Origin: Candidatus Lucifugimonas marina
GTDB lineage: Bacteria; Chloroflexota; Dehalococcoidia; Lucifugimonadales; Lucifugimonadaceae
Assembly (NCBI GenBank): GCA_029593915.1
Contig: CP046147.1
Span: 2,046,001 to 2,110,000 of the forward strand
DNA length: 64,000 bases
Direction: 5' to 3'
The stretch's first letter is position 1, and each line of letters starts with the position of its first letter. Under the pieces are notes generated by a model. That model ran no database searches and was not told the DNA's origin. It saw only the letters and a list, made by a program, of their open reading frames with translations. The position numbers were made by a program, and so were the translations under genes. Shown piece after piece: positions 43,336-51,319 of this stretch.

Positions 43336-43709
43336 CTGCCGTCTCTGTCGGCGAAACGTCGGCTATCTTCGCTCATCACTCGATCAATCAGTTGATCCAT
43401 ATCAGCGCCGGTCTGCATAGTGTCGTCGGAGTAGAACGAGAGTCTGGGCATTTTCCGAATGACAATGCGCTGAGATAATTCCATGCGAAGACGAGTTGCG
43501 GCAGATCGTAACGCTTCGAGAGTATCTTCCCGTTCTTGTTCAGTGCCTAAAACGCTCACGTGCACCTTCGCCATCGATAGATCACGATTTACATCGACAC
43601 TGGTGACAGAAGTCATTGGCGACAATCGAGGATCGCTCAATTCTTCAATGAGCGATCCAAGCTCGCGCTGGATAGTGTGATTAACGCGTCCGCCACGTCT
43701 CTGATCCAC
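43332..43709 (-). CDS. rbfA: 30S ribosome-binding factor RbfA
   Basis: A 125-residue KH-fold protein that assists late 16S rRNA and 30S subunit maturation, also needed in the cold. RVNHTIQRELGSLIEELSDP then RLSPMTSVTSVDVNRDLSMA and the central KVHVSVLG...LRSAATRLRMELSQRI, with MPRLSFYSDDT, match RbfA throughout. It sits between infB and truB, as in many bacteria, and is coupled to truB by overlap. Confidence 0.94.
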   Translation of the reverse strand: MDQRRGGRVNHTIQRELGSLIEELSDPRLSPMTSVTSVDVNRDLSMAKVHVSVLGTEQEREDTLEALRSAATRLRMELSQRIVIRKMPRLSFYSDDTMQTGADMDQLIDRVMSEDSRRFADRDGS

Positions 43710-43782
43710 TGCCTACGTATCTCCCACCGTGTGCGACCGTCGAAATTGTCGACGACCCAAACGACTAATCAGGTGCCGACGA

Positions 43783-45654
43783 TTATCGTCGGGTTACCTG
43801 AACCTCGTAGCCCTCAAGAAGATCGCCTTCCTGATATTCATGGAAACCATCGATCATCAGACCACCCTCGAAGTTGTTCGTAAGTTCACGAACAGAGTCT
43901 TTGAGGTGTCGCATAGAAGTGATCGCACCATCGAAGACTACGTCTCCCTTTCGGATCACTCGCATACGTCCTGATCGTTTCAGGAGACCATCGGTAACAC
44001 GCACACCGGCAATCTGTTCACGTTTACCGTGCTGGAATACTTCGAGAACGTTTGCGTGACCGAGAACAACTTCCTTGCGTTCCGGTTCGAGCAGTCCACG
44101 AGCCGCATCTTCAACTTCATCGATGAGGTTGTAAATGATGTCGTATGTTCGAATTGCGATACCTTCAGCATCGGCCTGTCGACGTGCTCCGGCTTCAACC
44201 GAAGTTTCGAATCCCATGACCATTGCGTCAGATGCTGAAGCAAGAAGAATGTCAGCTTCGTTGATAGCCCCAGACGATGCACTGAGCACACGAACCTGAA
44301 CTTCGTCGTTAGATACCTGCTCAACAGCTCGCTGAACAGCGTCGATTGAACCGTGGCTGCCAGTCTTGATAACAACCAGAAGCTCTTTGGCACCTGACTG
44401 CTGAACACGACGCATGACTTCCGCCATGGTTGTGGCTGCCCGTTGGTCCTTGCGCTTGGAAGCAAGTCGCTCACGGGTGTTTACGAGATCACGACCTTCT
44501 CGGTCGTTCTTCACAACATCGAACTGGTCACCAGCGGCCGGAATGCCGTTTAAACCAAGCACTTCGATTGGAGTGGAAGGGCCAGCTTCTTTTACGACAT
44601 TTCCGAATCCGTCCATCATCGACTTGATACGACCACGGAACGTTCCCGCTACAACGTTGTCGCCTGTTCGAACCGTTCCTGAGCGGACGAGTACGGATGC
44701 TACGGCACCTCGAGTCTTGTCCATGTGAGATTCGATTACTACGCCGATTCCTGCACGATCAGGGTTGGCCTTGAGTTCCTGAATTTCGGCAACCAGAAGA
44801 AGCGACTCAAGCAGATCGTCAATTCCATCGCCCTTGAGAGCTGAAACAGGAACAGCCACGGTGTCTCCACCGTACGACTCAACGATGATCTCGTGCTCTG
44901 CAAGTTGAGCATTGGCACGATCAAGATCGGCTCCGGGAGAGTCCATCTTGTTGATAGCTACGATGATCGGAACATTTGCAGCTTTTGCGTGATCAATCGC
45001 TTCGAGAGTCTGCGGCATCACACCGTCATCGGCTGCGATAACCAGAACTGCAATGTCGGTTACCTGCGCACCGCTAGCTCGCATCTGAGTGAAGGCTGCG
45101 TGACCCGGTGTATCGATAAATGTCAGTCGCTGACCATTTTTGTCGACCTGATAAGCACCGATGCTCTGTGTAATTCCACCGGCTTCGGAATCGACAACTT
45201 TTGCGCCTCGAATTGCGTCGAGGAGAGTTGTCTTTCCATGGTCAACGTGACCCAGAACCGTGATTACAGGGGGACGTGTGACTGAGTTGTCGTCAGTCAT
45301 TTCTTCGTCCATGCCAACCTTTACAGCGGCGGCACTTTCTTCACGATCTTTTGGCTTAAGAACGCCGATTTCGAACGACGCCGCAACTTTGGCAGCAACT
45401 TCGAATTCAACAGTTTCGTTGACGGTTGCCATCACACCCAGCCGCATAAGCGCCTTGATGGTGTCGACGTTCGTCATCTCAAGAATTTCGGCGAGTTCGC
45501 CTACAGTTGCCTGAGCAGGAAGCGCTACTGGTGAGCGTGGAGCCTTGTCTTCGACAACGGCGCGCTGTCCTCCAGGTCCGCCCGGACCATCTGAACGATT
45601 GCGCCTGTTTCCTCGGCCTCTTGGGCCACCTCGTTGTCCTCGACGTTGTGCCAT
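43783..45654 (-). CDS. infB: translation initiation factor IF-2
   Basis: A 623-residue IF-2. A short Arg/Gly-rich N-terminus (RRGQRGGPRGRGNRRNR) and an IF2_N domain (VGELAEILEMTNVDTIKALM) come first. The G domain has GHVDHGKTTLLDAIRGAK, IDTPGHAAF and NKMDSPGAD. Domains II-IV follow to the C-terminal initiator-tRNA-binding domain (FEGGLMIDGFHEYQEGDLLE). It lacks the long N-terminal arms of enterobacterial IF-2, as is common outside Proteobacteria. Place in the operon: between ylxR and rbfA. Confidence 0.96.
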   Translation of the reverse strand: MAQRRGQRGGPRGRGNRRNRSDGPGGPGGQRAVVEDKAPRSPVALPAQATVGELAEILEMTNVDTIKALMRLGVMATVNETVEFEVAAKVAASFEIGVLKPKDREESAAAVKVGMDEEMTDDNSVTRPPVITVLGHVDHGKTTLLDAIRGAKVVDSEAGGITQSIGAYQVDKNGQRLTFIDTPGHAAFTQMRASGAQVTDIAVLVIAADDGVMPQTLEAIDHAKAANVPIIVAINKMDSPGADLDRANAQLAEHEIIVESYGGDTVAVPVSALKGDGIDDLLESLLLVAEIQELKANPDRAGIGVVIESHMDKTRGAVASVLVRSGTVRTGDNVVAGTFRGRIKSMMDGFGNVVKEAGPSTPIEVLGLNGIPAAGDQFDVVKNDREGRDLVNTRERLASKRKDQRAATTMAEVMRRVQQSGAKELLVVIKTGSHGSIDAVQRAVEQVSNDEVQVRVLSASSGAINEADILLASASDAMVMGFETSVEAGARRQADAEGIAIRTYDIIYNLIDEVEDAARGLLEPERKEVVLGHANVLEVFQHGKREQIAGVRVTDGLLKRSGRMRVIRKGDVVFDGAITSMRHLKDSVRELTNNFEGGLMIDGFHEYQEGDLLEGYEVQVTRR

Positions 45655-45679
45655 GTACCAGTTAGTTCCCTTATTAGAT

Positions 45680-45988
45680 CTACAACTCGGTCAAGTGTGA
45701 AGCGATTGCCTCACCGAGCTGTTTCACTGTCGTATCGTCTAAATTCGCTCTTAGTGCGCTCTTAAGTCTACCTCTACCTAATGCATCGATACCGGCGCTT
45801 GGATCACTCATATCCAAGTGGCCTGCATCACCACACACATACGCTCCTCGACCGTTCATTCGAGCGGCCTTATCAAACATAACTAGCCCCTCAGGTGTTC
45901 TAACTATCCTGAGGAGTTCGTTCCGTTGCCGCTTTTTTCGGCAAATTACGCAAGTGCGAATTGGGATGCGCCTTTCTGTATGACTCAC
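45680..45988 (-). CDS. ylxR: YlxR (DUF448) RNA-binding protein
   Basis: A 102-residue YlxR-family protein with the hallmark IRTCVICRKKRQRNELLRIV, then FDKAARMNGRGAYVCGDAGH. YlxR proteins bind nucleic acid, and in Bacillus one acts with RNase P and in regulation. The C-terminal half is longer than the minimal family, with a helical end similar to the ribosomal L7Ae-like partner region. It lies between nusA and infB, as usual. Confidence 0.9.
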   Translation of the reverse strand: MSHTERRIPIRTCVICRKKRQRNELLRIVRTPEGLVMFDKAARMNGRGAYVCGDAGHLDMSDPSAGIDALGRGRLKSALRANLDDTTVKQLGEAIASHLTEL

Positions 45989-46009
45989 CGCACCGCTACC
46001 TGCGCTTAA

Positions 46010-47584
46010 CTAACGACGACGTCGGTTCCGTGCGCTACTACCACCGCGGCGACCGCCACGACGACCAGCGTCAGTTTCACGGAACCCAGCGATATCTTCA
46101 GCGAATCGAATTCCACCGGTGTCTTTCGACTCGCCGGAACTTGAACCGCCATCAACCTGCCATAGATCGTCAGATGAAACATCAAGAGTTTCGGCTTCAG
46201 CCCCAGCCTTGCGTTCCTGCTCTTCACGTTCAAGAGCAGCAAGCTCTTCTTCGAGTGCAAGCAGTTCAGCATCGGCAGCGGCTTTAGCTTCTTCGGGGTC
46301 GACTTCAGGTTCAGCTGGAGCTTCTACCGTTTCGACTTCAGCAGAAGGTGCTTCTGCAGTTTCAGCAGCAGGAGCTTCCTCAGTTGCAGCCTGTGCGACT
46401 TCAGCCGCTGGAGCAGCTTCTGCTTCGGCTGCCGGAGCCTCGGTAGTTGTAGCGGCGGCGGCATCAGCTGCCACTTCACCTTCGGCGGCCTCTGGAGCAG
46501 CAACCGCATCAGCAGCTTCTGCAACTTCGGGAGCCTCAGGTTCTTCTTCAACTACAACGCTTGTGCCTTGGATATCGATTCGCCAGTTGGTCAGCTTCGC
46601 AGCAAGCCGTGCGTTCTGTCCCTCACGACCAATTGCCAGCGAAAGTTGACGGTCTGGAACCAGAACTGTTGCCGATTCTTCTTCCTCATTGAGGTCGACA
46701 CGATCTGCAACAGCCGGGCTGAGAGAGTTTGAAATGAACTTGACTGGGTCTTCATCCCACTCAATTACGTCGATCTTCTCGCCAAGTAGTTCGTTGACCA
46801 CGTTCTGGATTCGAATTCCACGCAGACCAACACATGCACCAACAGCGTCGACACCCTCCTGGTTGGAAGTGACTGCGACTTTCGAACGCGCACCAGGCTC
46901 TCGTGCGATTGCCTTGATTTCAATCACACCACTGAATATTTCAGGTACTTCAACCTCAAATAATCGGCGCAGAAGATCGGGGTGAGTCCGGGAAACAACA
47001 ATTTCAGGTCCGCGAATTGTTCGCCCAACCTGAACTACGAAGAATTTCAGTTGCTGGCCAGGGCGGTACCGCTCGAATGGAGATTGCTCGGCTGGCGGCA
47101 TTACTGCTTCGGCCTTACCGAGATCGACAGTTACCCAGCGTGACTCAACTCGCTGAATTGTTGCGGTGAGTAATTCACCCTCTTTGTCGATGAATTCTTC
47201 AAATACGATGTCGCGCTCTGCCTCACGAAGTCGTTGCATAACGACCTGCTTGGCTGTTTGAGCAGCGATTCGACCGGGGTTGTACTCGAGCTGTCCGGTT
47301 TCGATGATGTCGCCGACCACAGCACCCTGTTGGAGTTCCTGCGCGTCGTCGGCAGTGAGTTCCATGAGTGGATCTTCGACTTCTTCGACAACGTGTCGAA
47401 CCGTACGAACGATTACGTCACCATCGTCCGGGTCCATGTCTACGATCACGTCCTGCCCTTGAGCAGCGGGATCGCGCTTATATGCAGCCGCCAGCGCAGC
47501 CTCGATAGCTTTAACTACGATTGGCTGCGGCAGATTTCGTTCTGCAGCAAGTTGGGTAACTGCGATGAGCAGATCACTCTTCAA
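46010..47584 (-). CDS. nusA: transcription termination/antitermination factor NusA
   Basis: A 524-residue NusA: N-terminal RNAP-binding domain (1-125; LPQPIVVKAIEAALAAAYKR), S1 domain (TATIQRVESRWVTVDLGKAE), KH1 and KH2 (GACVGLRGIRIQNVVNELLG, LSLAIGREGQNARLAAKLT). A roughly 170-residue tail follows, dominated by Ala and Glu, ending RRGGRRGG..RNRRRR. The E. coli acidic repeats are absent. Translation starts at TTG 47584 with GGAG just upstream. A terminator-like hairpin lies only 33 bp before the start, suggesting leader control. RimP, often encoded upstream of nusA, is not found here. Confidence 0.95.
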   Translation of the reverse strand: MKSDLLIAVTQLAAERNLPQPIVVKAIEAALAAAYKRDPAAQGQDVIVDMDPDDGDVIVRTVRHVVEEVEDPLMELTADDAQELQQGAVVGDIIETGQLEYNPGRIAAQTAKQVVMQRLREAERDIVFEEFIDKEGELLTATIQRVESRWVTVDLGKAEAVMPPAEQSPFERYRPGQQLKFFVVQVGRTIRGPEIVVSRTHPDLLRRLFEVEVPEIFSGVIEIKAIAREPGARSKVAVTSNQEGVDAVGACVGLRGIRIQNVVNELLGEKIDVIEWDEDPVKFISNSLSPAVADRVDLNEEEESATVLVPDRQLSLAIGREGQNARLAAKLTNWRIDIQGTSVVVEEEPEAPEVAEAADAVAAPEAAEGEVAADAAAATTTEAPAAEAEAAPAAEVAQAATEEAPAAETAEAPSAEVETVEAPAEPEVDPEEAKAAADAELLALEEELAALEREEQERKAGAEAETLDVSSDDLWQVDGGSSSGESKDTGGIRFAEDIAGFRETDAGRRGGRRGGSSARNRRRR

Positions 47585-47616
47585 GGATTTCTCCGGTTCA
47601 CACTATTGAAAGACAC

Positions 47617-47640
47617 AAAAAAAGCGGGCGGCGCCCACTT
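47617..47640 (-). terminator. terminator/attenuator in front of nusA
   Basis: On the minus strand AAGTGGGC-gcc-GCCCGCTT forms an 8-bp stem (one G-T pair) followed by seven T residues ending at 47617. It lies 257 bp beyond the proS stop and only 33 bp before the nusA start. It may end the proS transcript or act as an attenuator in the nusA leader. The close spacing to nusA favours the second reading, but the promoter positions are unknown. Confidence 0.7.
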
Positions 47641-47781
47641 CTCAATGTCAAGCTCTTGAAATATCTGAGCCCTACCTAGTTAACTTTACCACGTTTAGCG
47701 ATTTATTACCTGTTGGGTTCAGTACGGATTTTCAGGAATACCTAGAAGTGACCATTTAGGCCGTTTTGAGTTAGACACAAC

Positions 47782-47861
47782 AAGTCCTCCCCCGGATAGG
47801 GGGAGTTAGAGGGGGAGACTGCGACGCGGAGCCGAGTCGTTCGACGACGAGTGCGACTAAC
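47782..47861. repeat. 80-bp dispersed repeat, copy 1
   Basis: Begins AAGTCCTCCCCCGGATAGGG and ends GTGCGACTAAC. An inverted copy lies at 50790-50869; 73 of 80 positions agree when aligned by eye. It contains an inner hairpin (CCCCCGGATAGGGGG). It lies in the gap between proS and nusA (47641-47896), which otherwise shows no gene. Confidence 0.85.
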
Positions 47862-47896
47862 GCCAGAGAGATTGCGACGCGCGCGACTAACCCTAC

Positions 47897-49591
47897 TTAC
47901 CCGAGCAGCTTTTTCACTGCTTCGACCACGTTGCTCTCTTCGACGATTTCCGAATCTTTGCTGGTACGCGCTTTTACCTCTGCACCACCGTTTTGGCGGC
48001 TTCGTGAACTGATGACGACACGAGCAGGAATGCCCAGCAAATCGGCATCTTTGAACTTCACACCTGGAGGAGCGTCACGGTCGTCGAACAGCACGTCATA
48101 GCCAGCATCCATCAGATCGTTGTAGAGCTGTTCAGCTTTGCCAGCAATATCAGCATCGTCTAGCCCGAGTCCAGCGAGGTAAACGTCGTACGGAGCTATC
48201 GCCTGAGGAAGAACCATTCCGAAATCATCGTGGTTTGATTCCACTGCTGCCGCCAACATGCGCCCAACACCGATTCCGTAGCAACCCATCAAGATTTCGT
48301 TCTGCTCGCCATCTTCATCAGTGAAGTCGGCACCCATTTTCGAAGAGTAAACGTTACCGAGCTTGAACACGTGCCCAACTTCAATGCCGCGCTTTGCAAC
48401 TAGCTTGCCCTTCCCATCGGGCGAAAGGTAGCCCTTCTTGGCTTCTGCAATATCGGCAAGAATGTCAGCTTTGAAGTCACGATCGATGTTGACGTTTCGT
48501 AGGTGGAAGCCTTCTTTATTGGCACCTGCAAGATAGTTTGACCCCATGGTGATCGAGTCATCTACAACGCTCTTCATGCCTGTAAGACCAACCGCTGAAG
48601 CCGATCCAGATACCAACCCTGCGGCCTTCACTTCTTCAGGGGTAGCTAGTCGTGGTTCCGAGCCACCAAGCACGTTTCGCAACTTGGTTTCGTTGACTTC
48701 GTAGTCGCCTCGAATTGTTACGACTACGATCTCGCCATCGACACTGTAGAAAACAGCCTTGGCGGTTTTCGATTTCGATACACCTTCGGCTTTTGCCAGC
48801 TCATCAATGGTCTTAATTCCCGGTGTGTCAAATTCTTCTACTTCGCCCAGTTCGCCGATTGGGAACTCTTTTTTGATGAACGACGCCTTTTCGACGTTGG
48901 CTGCGTAGTCGCTTTCGTTCGACATCAGAATCGTGTCTTCACCGCTGTCGGTAAGCAACACGAATTCGTTCGAGTCTTTACCGCCGATTCCGCCTGAGTC
49001 AGCTTCGACCATCACAACTTCCAGACCACAGCGCTTAAAAATTCGCTTGTACGCAGCGACCATAGCCTGAAAACTTCGGTCCATACCTTCTTCATCGGCA
49101 TCGAATGAATAGGCATCTTTCATCTCAAATTCACGAACTCTTAGTAGACCTCCACGAGGTCGAGTTTCGTCACGGAATTTCGTCTGAATCTGGTAAATAG
49201 TGAACGGCAAATCGCGGTAGCTGGTTACGCCCGCACGTGCCATTGCTGTAGCCGTTTCCTCGTGGGTAGGAGCGATAACCATATCGCGCTCACGACGATC
49301 TTCGAAGCTTGCGAGCGGCGGTACGAATGTCTCTGCCCTGCCCGATTCTTCCCACAGGCTGCGAGGCTGAACAACCGGCATGTTGATCTCTTGCCCACCA
49401 GCTCGATCCATCTCGTCACGGATGATGTTTCGGATTTTCGTTATTGAGCGATTACCCAGCGGTTGGAGGCTAAATATTCCGGCTGCTATCTGCTGGATGA
49501 ATCCAGCACGGGTGAGCAACTGGTGGCTGATGGTTTCCGCATCGCCTGGTGCCTGCCTGAGGGTTTTTCCGAATAGTTGGGAGCTTCGCAT
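47897..49591 (-). CDS. proS: prolyl-tRNA synthetase
   Basis: A 564-residue class II aminoacyl-tRNA synthetase of the bacterial ProRS form. Motif 2 region: TKFRDETRPRGGLLRVREFE then MKDAYSF. An inserted editing (INS/YbaK-like) domain spans about residues 235-385 (KTAKAVFYSVDGEIVVVTIR, GSASAVGLTGMK), then motif 3 GCYGIGVGRMLAA and an anticodon-binding domain (VYLAGLGLDD...VLFDDRDAPPGVKF). It charges tRNA-Pro, one gene of which is in the window. The ATG start at 49591 (MRSSQLFGKTLRQAP) agrees with the family. Confidence 0.96.
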   Translation of the reverse strand: MRSSQLFGKTLRQAPGDAETISHQLLTRAGFIQQIAAGIFSLQPLGNRSITKIRNIIRDEMDRAGGQEINMPVVQPRSLWEESGRAETFVPPLASFEDRRERDMVIAPTHEETATAMARAGVTSYRDLPFTIYQIQTKFRDETRPRGGLLRVREFEMKDAYSFDADEEGMDRSFQAMVAAYKRIFKRCGLEVVMVEADSGGIGGKDSNEFVLLTDSGEDTILMSNESDYAANVEKASFIKKEFPIGELGEVEEFDTPGIKTIDELAKAEGVSKSKTAKAVFYSVDGEIVVVTIRGDYEVNETKLRNVLGGSEPRLATPEEVKAAGLVSGSASAVGLTGMKSVVDDSITMGSNYLAGANKEGFHLRNVNIDRDFKADILADIAEAKKGYLSPDGKGKLVAKRGIEVGHVFKLGNVYSSKMGADFTDEDGEQNEILMGCYGIGVGRMLAAAVESNHDDFGMVLPQAIAPYDVYLAGLGLDDADIAGKAEQLYNDLMDAGYDVLFDDRDAPPGVKFKDADLLGIPARVVISSRSRQNGGAEVKARTSKDSEIVEESNVVEAVKKLLG

Positions 49592-49794
49592 TGAGTTAGT
49601 TTTCGCTTTGTTGTGCGCCGAGTCCGTTACTGCGGTCGCAGATATTTGATCGACAGTGAATGCTGTCGAAATAACAAGCGTCCAGACTACATCGTGAATG
49701 CTTATGTGTAACGCGAACGGCGTACTTCTTATTGGTTATCGAATCTGCAAATTGCGTTCGTTTAGCCGATTGCTAATCCATCTAGGAAACAACT

Positions 49795-50327
49795 ATGATC
49801 TCGGAGGTTCGATACTTGAAGACCGAACTTATAAAAATTTCTGCAACAGGGGGCTGGAAATTGACTTTGACTGAGATTTTGCTTGCGATTCACATTGTTG
49901 GGGCTGTGTTCTGGGTTGGTGGTAATTTCGCTCTAAACATTTTTGCGTGGCGAGTTGAGAAGTCAGGAAATCAGGAGCAGGCTCTTACCGTTCTAGTCTA
50001 GAACTCGGCGAGTGGATCGGCTTCCGAGTGTTTATGCCGCTTTCGCTTATCGTTATCGCCGCTGGTGCATGGCTGGTTACTGAAGCAGGCTGGGGATACG
50101 ACGCACTGTTTGTTCAACTTGGACTGACAGGTTTCGTTTTGACGTTCTTCGGCGGTGCGCTGCTGATTTCTCCTTCCATAAAGAAGGCTCTCTCAGCTGT
50201 CAGGGAACACAGAATTGATTCAGGCGAAGTAAAATCTGCACTTGGCCGACTGAACCTCATCTCAAGGCTCGATCTTCTGCTGCTGTTCTTAGTTGTGCTG
50301 AACATGGTTTTGAAGCCGGGACTCTAA
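49795..50327 (+). pseudogene. DUF2269-like membrane protein gene split by a frameshift
   Basis: The first part (ATG 49795; TLTEILLAIHIVGAVFWVGG then NFALNIFAWRVEKSGNQEQA) stops at TAG 49999-50001. The same protein resumes in the -1 phase just before it (LELGEWIGFRVFMPLSLIVI) and continues to 50327 with two more helices (LTGFVLTFFGGALLI, LDLLLLFLVVLNMVL). Together they give a four-helix membrane protein of DUF2269 type. Either one base was gained or lost near 49985-49998, or the assembly has an error. It is followed by a good terminator, suggesting it was recently functional. Confidence 0.75.
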
Positions 50328-50370
50328 GCTTCTAGGTTCTCTCGAACCGCTTCATTCCTACGCAATTCAA

Positions 50371-50403
50371 AGCGCCCTCTTCTTAGGAAGTGGGCGTTTT
50401 TTT
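50371..50403 (+). terminator. intrinsic terminator after the DUF2269-like gene
   Basis: The stem AGCGCCC-t-CTTC (from 50371), loop TTAG, then GAAG-t-GGGCGT is followed by TTTTTT up to 50403. It lies 44 bp after the end of the split membrane-protein gene on the same strand. Confidence 0.9.
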
Positions 50404-50610
50404 GCATGAACTGTTTCACCGAAGCCTCATCGACACTTCATAGTCGTTAATACTCGGCCTCTCAGAGAATGTGCCACAGGCACTCTCAGCAAACTCAAAG
50501 CTGACTGTAACCGTTTTGTAATGTTCCGCATCCAATAATTAGATCGCAGGAAACAAACAACCGTCGTCCTTTCGCTTTTTATGGGACGCACCCGAATGGA
50601 GGACTGTTAC

Positions 50611-50871
50611 ATGGCAATGAAAAAGTTCATAGCAGGTGCGGTAGCAGCCTCTGCGGTTGCTGCGATTTTGCTCAATGCACGCAAGAGTGCATACGAATGC
50701 GTGAAGCCACCTGACCAATGGCTAGAACCTCCGAAGCATAGCCCGGGCGCAAAGCTCGGGCTTTTGCTTTTAGAGGTGTTAGTTGTGGCGTTAGTCGCGC
50801 TCCTCATCGAACGACTCGGCTCCCCGCTGCAGTCTCCCCCTCTAACTCCCCCTGTCCGGGGGAGGACTTGA
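50611..50871 (+). CDS. small hypothetical protein with N-terminal membrane helix, doubtful
   Basis: From ATG 50611 the frame reads MAMKKFIAGAVAASAVAAIL then NARKSAYECVKPPDQW, a possible signal or membrane anchor. GGAGG lies shortly upstream. A terminator hairpin at 50740-50765 sits inside the frame, and the last 27 codons are encoded by the 80-bp dispersed repeat. A transcript ending at the hairpin could not encode the stop codon, so either the terminator is leaky, the frame is not coding, or the locus makes a short RNA instead. Confidence 0.35.
   Translation: MAMKKFIAGAVAASAVAAILLNARKSAYECVKPPDQWLEPPKHSPGAKLGLLLLEVLVVALVALLIERLGSPLQSPPLTPPVRGRT
50740..50765 (+). terminator. terminator inside the small frame at 50611
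   Basis: AGCCCG (50740-50745) pairs with CGGGCT (50757-50762) and is followed by TTTGCTTTT. It resembles an intrinsic terminator for a short transcript starting near 50520-50600. Confidence 0.65.
50790..50869. repeat. 80-bp dispersed repeat, copy 2 (inverted)
   Basis: Reverse-complement copy of 47782-47861, starting GTTAGTCGCGCTCCTC and ending GGGGGAGGACTT. The two copies flank proS and the split DUF2269 gene in inverted orientation about 3 kb apart. Confidence 0.85.
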
Positions 50872-51319
50872 TTTCGCCTAAGGCAACTATTTCAGCGTTG
50901 TCATCCTGATTTCATGCCTGCCCTGAGCAACGCCGAATGGGTTCAGGATCTATTTACCGACCGCCTTCCACAAACGAATCAGCGCCGACCTCCCCTGTCA
51001 TCCTGAGCCCCGTCGAAGGACGACAGACAAGCCGAAATCATCACCATGCCCTGCCATCACTCTGTAAAAACCAGCATGACATTCCGGCTATTGCTTTTTA
51101 GAACAGATGTTCTATTATTGGTCTTCCAGTCGATATTTGCTTCTTAAAAACAAGATCAGCAAACAGTCCAAAAGTTGGATCGACTGTCGAAATAGCCGGG
51201 AATTTGGCAACCCCAAGCCCGTCTCGCCCGCAGCGTCGATTCCTGCTTATTTAGTCGTCGCTGATTGATTCTCAAGTCCGGTTTACGGCCTTCACCCTCC
51301 TTCACGTAACGCGCCATCT
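50872..51319. other. non-coding region with repeat debris upstream of imuB
   Basis: About 450 bp without a supported gene. 50900-50951 (GTCATCCTGATTTC...GGGTTCAGGATCT) and 50998-51027 (GTCATCCTGAGCCCCGTCG..) resemble the inverted-repeat element at 26947-27075. The right part contains the LexA-type palindrome at 51100-51113 and the imuB leader. Confidence 0.6.
51100..51113. promoter_or_regulatory. LexA/SOS box upstream of imuB
   Basis: AGAACAGATGTTCT is a perfect palindrome of the form GAAC-N4-GTTC, the Gram-positive (DinR) type LexA operator. It lies about 205 bp upstream of the imuB start, in front of a gene that is SOS-controlled in other bacteria, which makes a chance match less likely. 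The promoter itself is not resolved. Confidence 0.7.

Noticed and set aside
46119-46649. A long plus-strand frame rich in Ser and Ala opposite nusA
   Set aside because: It is the antisense shadow of the Ala/Glu-rich tail of NusA; low-complexity coding often leaves open antisense frames.
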